A DNA stretch of 64,000 nucleotides from UMGS755 sp045590535 (GTDB lineage: Bacteria > Bacillota > Clostridia > UBA1381 > UBA9506). Positions within the stretch are counted from its first letter, which is position 1; each line of letters opens with the position of its first letter. Of this stretch, positions 58,826 to 64,000 are shown in pieces. Below the pieces are notes generated by a model. That model ran no database searches. It saw nothing but the letters and a program-made list of their open reading frames with translations, and was not told the DNA's origin. The translations under genes were made by a program, and so were the position numbers. The stretch covers positions 129,109 through 193,108 of the forward strand of contig JAZNRE010000005.1 of NCBI GenBank assembly GCA_045590535.1, written 5' to 3'.

Positions 58826-59421
58826 AAAGTAACCCTCTCTTTACATAGAGTCAAAAAATATTGCTGGGTTTCCAGCGTTTGACTATGTAGCTTTTTGTGG
58901 CGATGCCGCACATATTCAACCGAGCGGTCAATGGCAAAAAGCATGGCACAGTCTAAATTGCTTTCACAAAGCTGACGCAAGGTGTCAATGCCTTCATAGG
59001 GCTTGCGATTTGGCTCAATCACATCCGCCAGATAAAGAATTTTTTCTAAATCTGTCATGTTGGCCCGACCCAAAGTGTGAAACTTCACCGCGCTGATAAT
59101 TTCGGGATCCTCTATGCCAAATTCTGTTTCTAGCATCTTCGCACCCAGGTCTGCATGGATGAGTGAGCGTTGCTCACGCTTCACCGGGTCAAGCTCAACC
59201 CCTAATTTATCACAAAGTGCCACCATCTCACCTTTGTCAATGTCTTTTGCGCAATCATGCAAAAGACCGGCCAAACGGGCTTTGGTAACATCAACGCCGA
59301 AGCGTTTTGCCATTTTCTCTGCCGTTTGCATAACGCCCAGGGAATGCTGATAGCGCTCCGGTGTGAGCATGGTGACCAGTTTCTCTTCTAAAGCTATGAT
59401 ATCAATTTTTTCTAAATCCAT
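58822..59421 (-). CDS. yqeK: HD-domain hydrolase YqeK
   Basis: A 199-residue HD phosphohydrolase; the family cleaves diadenosine tetraphosphate symmetrically to ADP. Metal residues: RYQHSLGVMQTA (His), LLHDCAKDI (HD) and HADLGAKML. ATG 59421 follows GGAGGGG; the ATG at 59433 has no RBS. The start lies within the nadD 3' end. A LytR-CpsA-Psr gene sometimes present between yqeK and rsfS is absent. Confidence 0.9.
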   Translation of the reverse strand: MDLEKIDIIALEEKLVTMLTPERYQHSLGVMQTAEKMAKRFGVDVTKARLAGLLHDCAKDIDKGEMVALCDKLGVELDPVKREQRSLIHADLGAKMLETEFGIEDPEIISAVKFHTLGRANMTDLEKILYLADVIEPNRKPYEGIDTLRQLCESNLDCAMLFAIDRSVEYVRHRHKKLHSQTLETQQYFLTLCKERVTL

Positions 59422-60022
59422 TGTCCCCTCCATTGATATATAGGCTGTGGGTTTGTATATAAGATAACACCGCCGGCGGTACTAAGTAGGAAAAATCTTG
59501 TCCTCTACCTACCATTTGGCGAATTTCGGTTGAAGAAACATCCATGGGAACATCTTCTAAAAAGAAAACTCGGGGCGGTTTTTCATCGCCAGCATATCGT
59601 TCCAGCAAAGTTTTCTTATCCACATCAGGCCGTGCAACAACCACAAAGGTGCAAAGCTCTAAAAGCTCACGATACTGCCACCAGGCAGGCAAATCACGAA
59701 AGGAATCAGCACCGATAATGAAAAACAGCTCATCCTGCGGGTAAACTGATTGAAAATGCCGAATCATGTCCAGACTGTAGCTTTTCTTTTCTTGTCTGAC
59801 TTCCCAATCAGACACTTGGGCGCCAACGGTTTCGGCTGCCAAACGCGTCATTTCAAGTCGCATGAATTTATCGGTTATCTTTCTTCCTGTCTTGTGGGGC
59901 GGGTCCCCCGCCGGAATAAAAATGACCCGATCAAGCTGCAGCAGTTCTTTTGCCGAATGCACAACCTGCAAATGACCGTTGTGAATGGGGTCAAAAGTGC
60001 CCCCGAATAATCCTGTTCTCAT
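59402..60022 (-). CDS. nadD: Nicotinate-nucleotide adenylyltransferase
   Basis: Adenylylates nicotinate mononucleotide in NAD synthesis. A 206-residue nucleotidyltransferase with GLFGGTFDPIHNGHL at the N-terminus (HxGH site), PAGDPPHKT near 40 and SSTEIRQMV near 170. It overlaps yqeK by 20 nt. Confidence 0.94.
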   Translation of the reverse strand: MRTGLFGGTFDPIHNGHLQVVHSAKELLQLDRVIFIPAGDPPHKTGRKITDKFMRLEMTRLAAETVGAQVSDWEVRQEKKSYSLDMIRHFQSVYPQDELFFIIGADSFRDLPAWWQYRELLELCTFVVVARPDVDKKTLLERYAGDEKPPRVFFLEDVPMDVSSTEIRQMVGRGQDFSYLVPPAVLSYIQTHSLYINGGDNGFRKN

Positions 60023-60055
60023 AAAACCAATCCTTTTTTATAAAGTGGATTTGTT

Positions 60056-60343
60056 TTATATCTCAATCGTTTTGTTTTCTTTTGACTCTCTATATAAAAC
60101 AAAACGAGAGCCAATGGCCTGCACAGGCTCAGCCCCAAGCTTCTCTGCCACATAGCCGCAGGTTGCCTTTGTGTTGAGCATTGCGGTTTCCAAAACGGTG
60201 ATTTTAACCAATTCCCGCGCCTCCAGCGCATCGTCAACCTGTTTTAAGAAATTATCACAAATGCCACCTTTACCAATTTGCAAAATGGCCGGAAGGCGAT
60301 TGGCCATGCCCCGTAATTTTGCACGCTGTTTACTTGTAATCAT
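60056..60343 (-). CDS. yhbY: YhbY family RNA-binding protein
   Basis: A 95-residue CRS1-YhbY (CRM) domain protein associated with pre-50S ribosomes. It shows LTSKQRAKLRG-type opening (MITSKQRAKLRGMANRLPAI), the IGKGGICDNF loop (GxxG) and the ETAMLNTKATCGYVAEKLGA segment. It precedes nadD as in many Clostridia; obgE, often upstream, is replaced by trxA. Confidence 0.93.
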   Translation of the reverse strand: MITSKQRAKLRGMANRLPAILQIGKGGICDNFLKQVDDALEARELVKITVLETAMLNTKATCGYVAEKLGAEPVQAIGSRFVLYRESKENKTIEI

Positions 60344-60389
60344 AAAGTGTTTAGCTCCCCTGTCTTTATTCTCAAAAAGTCAAGTTTTA

Positions 60390-60719
60390 TTATAGCGCTT
60401 TTTGCAGCATTTCCTCAAAATGCGCCTTTGGATAAGCACCGGAAACCTGCTGGATAACCTCACCGTTTTTAAAAACCATAACAGTGGGAATCACCATGAC
60501 ATTATACTGAAGTGCCAAAGCCTCTTGCTCATCAATATTCACCTTGCCAACAACGGCTTTGCCTGCATATTCCTCGGCAAGCTCATCAATTATGGGTGAA
60601 ACCATACGGCACGGACCGCACCAGGGTGCCCAAAAGTCAACCAACACAGGCTCGGCCACCTGCAAAACTTCTTTTTCAAAATTTTCAACTGTTAAGACTT
60701 TAACCATTTCTTGTGCCAT
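60390..60719 (-). CDS. trxA: Thioredoxin
   Basis: A 109-residue thiol-disulfide reductant with the active site W33-C34-G-P-C37 (VDFWAPWCGPCRMVSP) and the cis-Pro loop VIPTVMVFKNGE. GAGGTGAA precedes ATG 60719. A promoter lies at 60792-60820. Confidence 0.96.
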   Translation of the reverse strand: MAQEMVKVLTVENFEKEVLQVAEPVLVDFWAPWCGPCRMVSPIIDELAEEYAGKAVVGKVNIDEQEALALQYNVMVIPTVMVFKNGEVIQQVSGAYPKAHFEEMLQKAL

Positions 60720-60791
60720 TATTCTTCACCTCATTGTCATTTATCTGTAGTGTGTGCAATTCAAAATAGAATTACACCCATTATCCTTTAT

Positions 60792-60820
60792 ATCATACCA
60801 TAAAACCAAATTTTTGTAAA
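60792..60820 (-). promoter_or_regulatory. trxA promoter
   Basis: On the minus strand TTTACA (60820-60815), a 17-nt spacer and TATGAT (60797-60792). Confidence 0.7.
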
Positions 60821-60899
60821 CAAAAATGTTAGAAAATACAAAAATTTCATGGCACTTTTATAAATTTCGAAATTTTACCTCATTTTTTTCGTTTATTTT

Positions 60900-61320
60900 G
60901 TAAAGATATACCGGTAATATCAAGACCTGTTTCAGACAAAAAAATGAACTGACTCTCTATAAATACTTGACAAAAGTCCGTTCATCATATACAATATATG
61001 AGTCTGCAGAGGGCAGTTTTGAGGTGGTTGTATTCAAACATATTCTCCCCTCATTCCCCAAATTCTGCACTATAACAATTTCATACACAGACAGGTATCG
61101 AAGTGGGGATGTTTGCGAGCGCGTCCGGTGGACGATACAGCGAGCAATAAGGAGTGGCAGCGGTCGAAATTTTTCACGGCAGTGATTAAAAATTTCGGGC
61201 ACCGCAACAGGACATAACGGACATGACTCGAAATCCCCTCGGTTACACTGTAACTGTACCCCTACAAATGGCTTAACCATGCGGGTTTAAGCGAGGTTCA
61301 AACCTTGTTTTTACACCCTT
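60900..61320. other. Gene-free segment, candidate dispersed repeat
   Basis: About 420 nt without a credible gene. A promoter-like TTGACA..TACAAT pair (60967-60996) and a long imperfect palindrome around GAAATTTTT..AAAAATTTC (61157-61190) are visible. G+C is higher around 61100-61270 than in its flanks. ORFs on both strands here have no domain and no RBS. The texture resembles an intergenic repeat or mobile-element remnant. Confidence 0.35.
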
Positions 61321-61416
61321 ATCTAGCGGTTTTTCTAGCCATTTCTAACATTTTTCTAACAAAATTTTATAATTTGCTCAGTTTTTTCTCCGTCAAATCG
61401 GAGTTCAAACATATCT

Positions 61417-61509
61417 GGAGATGTACCCAAGTGGTTGAAGGGTCTGCACTCGAAATGCAGTAGGTCGGCTCAAACCGGCGCCAGAGTTCAAATCTCTGCA
61501 TCTCCGCCA
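61417..61509 (+). tRNA. tRNA-Ser (anticodon CGA)
   Basis: A 93-nt type II tRNA: acceptor GGAGATG/CATCTCC, anticodon stem CTGCA/TGCAG with loop CTCGAAA, a long variable arm (GTCGGCTCAAACCGGC) and T-loop GTTCAAATC. The 3' CCA is encoded. Downstream DNA turns AT-rich, so the gene may mark an island edge. Confidence 0.95.
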
Positions 61510-61510
61510 A

Positions 61511-61547
61511 ACAAGGCTTTTGAGATTTCTCAAAAGCCTTGTTCTTT
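61511..61547 (+). terminator. Terminator of tRNA-Ser
   Basis: A 14-bp perfect stem (ACAAGGCTTTTGAG with CTCAAAAGCCTTGT) followed by TCTTT. Confidence 0.82.
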
Positions 61548-61589
61548 ACTAATTTTAAATTGTGTGATATACTTGAAATGGGTGATAAT

Positions 61590-62558
61590 ATGAGTAATAA
61601 TAAAAATTTAATATACCATTACACTAGCTTTGACAAACTCAAATGTATTTTGGAATACGGAACTCTTCGATTTAAAGAGAGCACTGAATCAAATGACATG
61701 CTTGACACTAAAGGGATTGTAAACATATTACAAAAAATGCCTCTTTTTAAAACTCCGAACAATGATATGGTTTCCGTTTTAAATTTTATTTTAGGTTATT
61801 ATAAAAGCGATGTATATAGACCTCGTTCCACTTCAATGGTTGCGTGTTTTTCCACAATACCAGATTCAAGATTATTATGGGATGCATACACAATGAACCG
61901 TCCAAGCGGTGTTAAATGTACATATGGCGATGCAGACAAATTCTGTAATGTATCAACATCAAAATACAACGGTGCTTGTATAGCTTTTCGTAAAGATGTA
62001 TTATATCAAACAATTCGCAATAACGAGGGTATTAACTGCGACAAAGTTTATATGCAACCTATTCGTTACGGAGAATCTTCTATTAGGGTAACTTTAAATT
62101 CTTTGTTAAAAGAAGCTGGCTTTAAAGCTATGCAATTAAACAAAGACGATGATCAAAAACAGGACATTATTCCACCGATACATATTCCTCTATTTACAAA
62201 GGAAATTGTACTTGATCTAAAAAAATCACTTGTAATCCCTATGCAGTATTTTTTATCTACAGTAGATGCTTTTTCTCCTTTTTTTAAACATGAGTTTTGG
62301 AAAGAAGAAAAAGAAATACGTGCATCACTATATGTAAACAATGCAAATATACCAACTTATACAAATATAAAAGAATTTGACAATGCCAAATATTGCGATA
62401 TATCCATAACTAGTGATTGCATCGACCATATCATACTAGGACCGGAATTTGATGATGATTCCTTTAAGGATGTTTCAAAAATCCCAAATCCAAAACTAAG
62501 TTTACCTGAAATTAAAACTATTTCTTCAATTGGGACAGGAGTAATCCGAGCCAAATAA
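61590..62558 (+). CDS. DUF2971 domain protein
   Basis: A 322-residue protein of unknown function. The family pattern is visible: LIYHYTSFDKLKCILEYGTLRFKE at the start, NDMLDTKG, ACFSTIPDSRLLWDAY, GVKCTY, and the C-terminal FWKEEKEIRASLY with IDHIILGPEF. DUF2971 proteins are often found in mobile and defence islands. The codons are far more AT-rich than upstream genes. Start ATG 61590 follows GGGTG; ATG 61578 is possible. It follows tRNA-Ser directly. Confidence 0.8.
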   Translation: MSNNKNLIYHYTSFDKLKCILEYGTLRFKESTESNDMLDTKGIVNILQKMPLFKTPNNDMVSVLNFILGYYKSDVYRPRSTSMVACFSTIPDSRLLWDAYTMNRPSGVKCTYGDADKFCNVSTSKYNGACIAFRKDVLYQTIRNNEGINCDKVYMQPIRYGESSIRVTLNSLLKEAGFKAMQLNKDDDQKQDIIPPIHIPLFTKEIVLDLKKSLVIPMQYFLSTVDAFSPFFKHEFWKEEKEIRASLYVNNANIPTYTNIKEFDNAKYCDISITSDCIDHIILGPEFDDDSFKDVSKIPNPKLSLPEIKTISSIGTGVIRAK

Positions 62559-62650
62559 TATTTAAAAAATTCTACTATATTTATAAATACTTTTTCATAA
62601 ATGTAGTGGTTTTTTTATTTAACAGAGTTGAGCAATTGTTTTATCGTATT

Positions 62651-62745
62651 CCCTTTAACAGCCGTCTTATTTGCGAGTTTATGTCTGGGGTGGTGTAACT
62701 ACCCTACCCCAGAGAGTTTGTCCTTACAACCCCTTTAACAGCCGT
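62651..62745. repeat. Pair of 15-bp direct repeats
   Basis: CCCTTTAACAGCCGT occurs at 62651-62665 and 62731-62745, exactly 80 bp apart. Between them lies a CTGGGGT..ACCCCAG hairpin (62685-62712). Read on the minus strand both copies encode RLLKG shortly before a stop, so they may be 3' ends of eroded genes. Confidence 0.5.
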
Positions 62746-62757
62746 TGTATCTTGGCC

Positions 62758-63264
62758 TCAAAATCGATTCAAAATGCTATCTAGTACATTTACAACTTTT
62801 ATTTCTTTTCTCCTTGCATAATCAACCGTATTTTTCGTTCCACTCTTTTGACCATTGAACACAGCAATTACAAGATTTGACTTGTCGACCATCCATTCAT
62901 TTCTCACATGATAGCATCCGGTGAAGTAATGGTCATTGATTTCTTTTACAAGGTCAGCCTTTTTAATTATCTTATTAAACCGCATCTTTTCTGCAATACT
63001 CCGCCTGCTATCAAAATTAGGATGCGGCAAAGCGCATATCAAGTGCAAGTCCTTGTTTCTTTTCTTTCTCTCCAATACAATCTCCACTGCCCATATGTCC
63101 GTTCCCATCGCCATACCTGTTATAAAGGTTACATATCCATCTGCAATAGCCTCATCTATTGCTTTTTCAAGTAATGGCTTAATTTCTTTTTCCCCAAGCT
63201 CCATTTTGTCAGGACGATGTCCTGTAAAACAACATCTGTGCAATCTTAATTCTTCTTGATTCAT
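62758..63264 (-). CDS. DUF1273 / SLOG-fold protein (YpsA-like)
   Basis: A 168-residue protein of the DUF1273 family with a Rossmann-like SLOG fold. It shows RCCFTGHRPDKM near residue 12, the GYVTFITGMAMGTDIWAVEIVL nucleotide-binding-type segment split around TGMAMGTD, and MVDKSNLVIAVFNGQKSGT. Function is unknown; SLOG relatives bind nucleotides or free DNA. ATG 63264 follows GGAGAG. No promoter is visible between it and the terminator at 63332-63349, and a 20-bp inverted repeat lies in its leader. Confidence 0.8.
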   Translation of the reverse strand: MNQEELRLHRCCFTGHRPDKMELGEKEIKPLLEKAIDEAIADGYVTFITGMAMGTDIWAVEIVLERKKRNKDLHLICALPHPNFDSRRSIAEKMRFNKIIKKADLVKEINDHYFTGCYHVRNEWMVDKSNLVIAVFNGQKSGTKNTVDYARRKEIKVVNVLDSILNRF

Positions 63265-63283
63265 GGTTTTCTCTCCATTAGCA

Positions 63284-63303
63284 CACATAATCAACATTAT
63301 GTG
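63284..63303 (+). repeat. Inverted repeat left, candidate recombination site
   Basis: CACATAATCAACATTATGTG: 8-bp arms (10 with flanks) around CAAC. It is identical to the reverse complement of 63515-63534 and lies 20 nt before the DUF1273 start codon. Confidence 0.8.
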
Positions 63304-63323
63304 TGTAACTTGGAGGCTGGAAA

Positions 63324-63349
63324 CAAAAAAAATCGCCCTGGACGGCGAT
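63324..63349 (-). terminator. Terminator between recombinase and DUF1273 gene
   Basis: On the minus strand ATCGCC-GTCCAG-GGCGAT is followed by eight T. It should block readthrough from the recombinase gene into the DUF1273 gene in the present orientation. Confidence 0.75.
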
Positions 63350-63379
63350 AACAGTTACCACAATTTCCAAAGAGTTCCA

Positions 63380-63409
63380 GACCAATGAACTTCAAAATCT
63401 TCATTGGTC
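63380..63409. repeat. Inverted repeat inside the candidate invertible segment
   Basis: GACCAATGAA (63380-63389) and TTCATTGGTC (63400-63409), 10-bp perfect arms with a 10-nt gap. It may bind an accessory factor. Confidence 0.55.
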
Positions 63410-63459
63410 AATTTGGTATGTCCAAATTTTCTGATTTTCTTCTAAAACTACTTGAAACA

Positions 63460-63488
63460 TTGACCTTTATGTACTTTCGTGGTATAAT
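63460..63488 (+). promoter_or_regulatory. Strong promoter inside the candidate invertible segment
   Basis: TTGACC (63460-63465), a 17-nt spacer and TATAAT (63483-63488), pointing right towards the recombinase 3' end. No plus-strand gene follows; inversion would aim it at the DUF1273 gene. Confidence 0.8.
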
Positions 63489-63514
63489 TTACTCAAATAA
63501 ATTTATAACTTTGC

Positions 63515-63534
63515 CACATAATGTTGATTATGTG
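63515..63534 (-). repeat. Inverted repeat right, candidate recombination site
   Basis: CACATAATGTTGATTATGTG, the reverse complement of 63284-63303, with 10-bp arms including GC flanks. It lies 3 nt after the recombinase stop codon and could double as a weak terminator (TTTAATTTT follows on the plus strand). Confidence 0.8.
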
Positions 63535-63537
63535 GCT

Positions 63538-64000
63538 TTAATTTTGCATCCGTACAAGTCCTAATCTCTGCATCTGTCTGCGGTGAATATCTCCGTCTTC
63601 AACGGTGTAGATTCTTGTTGTGTTAATGCTGCTGTGTCCAAGAATATCAGCAAGACGAACTATATCCTTTTGCAACGAATAATAAGTCCTTGCGAACAAA
63701 TGCCTTAAATTATGAGGAAAGACCTTTTCTTTTTCAACTCCCGCACTCTCGCAAAGGCTTTTCATTGCTTTCCATATAGAAAATCGGTCAAGTGGTTTTC
63801 CTTTTCGTGTTACGAATACACTGCCTGCTGTCAGCTTTTGCTCCCTGATATACTTTTTCAGGATATTGCAAAGTTCTTTAGTCAGTAGTATCGTCCTGAT
63901 TTTACCTTTCAACCTAACCTGTGCTCGACCTGACATCACCGCATCTACTGTTATAAACTTCAGCTCACTCACACGGATTCCTGTCGAGCATATTGTCTGC
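63538..64000 (-). CDS. Tyrosine recombinase/integrase, cut by the window edge
   Basis: C-terminal catalytic domain of a phage-integrase-family recombinase; the N-terminal part lies beyond the window. The frame is open to the edge (TICSTGIRVSELKFITV), so the apparent GTG at 63972 is internal. Catalytic residues: Arg in GIRVSEL, a Lys in the beta-hairpin, HNLRH, and GHSSINTTRIYT with the nucleophile Tyr; all are intact. The stop is 3 nt from an inverted repeat. It may invert the adjacent segment or serve a mobile element to the right. Confidence 0.88.
   Translation of the reverse strand, partial: QTICSTGIRVSELKFITVDAVMSGRAQVRLKGKIRTILLTKELCNILKKYIREQKLTAGSVFVTRKGKPLDRFSIWKAMKSLCESAGVEKEKVFPHNLRHLFARTYYSLQKDIVRLADILGHSSINTTRIYTVEDGDIHRRQMQRLGLVRMQN

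Noticed and set aside
60957..61280. 107-codon ORF on the minus strand (and a 72-codon ORF opposite it)
   Set aside because: No RBS, no domain, odd Cys/Arg composition and both strands equally open; it looks like a non-coding repeat.
61417..61509. Attachment-site duplication of the tRNA-Ser 3' end
   Set aside because: I found no second copy of the tRNA 3' end in the rest of the window; it may lie beyond the edge.
63284..63534. The two inverted repeats as plain terminators or regulator operators
   Set aside because: Each is palindromic and could be either, but the 4-nt centre is also conserved in opposite orientation, which a symmetric operator does not need, so recombination sites are preferred.
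1..64000. CRISPR array or known defence system
   Set aside because: No regularly spaced direct repeats and no cas genes; DUF2971 and DUF1273 alone do not define a system.

Overview
The window reads as the chromosome of an anaerobic, spore-forming Clostridia-type Firmicute, possibly an uncultured gut Oscillospirales-like lineage; the sequence does not support a species name. The evidence is an alpha/beta-type small acid-soluble spore protein, Firmicute-style trmK-nif3 and yhbY-nadD-yqeK-rsfS-leuS gene blocks, RNase J, an SLH-domain surface protein and strong Shine-Dalgarno sites. Almost everything up to about 60.7 kb is densely packed housekeeping DNA of moderate G+C. The last ~2.4 kb, after a tRNA-Ser gene, is clearly more AT-rich and looks acquired.

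Layout: rpsU (0.06-0.24 kb); argDF plus an acetyltransferase (0.5-3.2 kb) under an ARG-box-like operator; a spore protein; a transporter and acetyltransferase; nif3-trmK; a cupin regulator with an acyl-CoA ligase; argGH (9.4-12.1 kb). Divergent ruvCAB, tRNA-Glu, phoH-ybeY, an ABC-F ATPase and a TIM-barrel isomerase follow. On the minus strand come rpmG-secE-nusG-rplKAJL (with an L10 leader, but without rpoBC), a GlmU-like uridylyltransferase, a membrane zinc protease and mgtE. Next is an aromatic amino acid operon aroF-tyrA-aroB-aroC-pheA (27.1-32.3 kb) preceded by a Phe/Tyr-rich leader peptide and attenuator. A ~300-nt structured RNA then precedes potABCD. The rest of the core holds RNase J, metK, a two-component system, a cysteine desulfurase, a divergent shikimate kinase, HIT, MntP, bactofilin, lysC, degV, a 1000-residue SLH protein, CTP synthase, aroQ-comF, the leuS block and thioredoxin.

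The genes connect into arginine synthesis (argD, F, G, H), the shikimate/Phe/Tyr route (aroF, B, Q, K-like, C, tyrA, pheA), polyamine uptake, translation and DNA repair.

The most notable observations are: (1) a candidate invertible promoter at 63284-63534, where identical 20-bp inverted repeats flank a strong promoter and a terminator between a tyrosine recombinase and a DUF1273/SLOG gene, with the present orientation predicted OFF; (2) ribosome-mediated Phe/Tyr attenuation, unusual for Firmicutes; (3) a CTP synthase whose glutaminase nucleophile Cys is Ser; (4) an unassigned structured RNA before potABCD; (5) a short upstream ORF and RBS-sequestering hairpin before mgtE. All are read from sequence alone and none was tested by a search.
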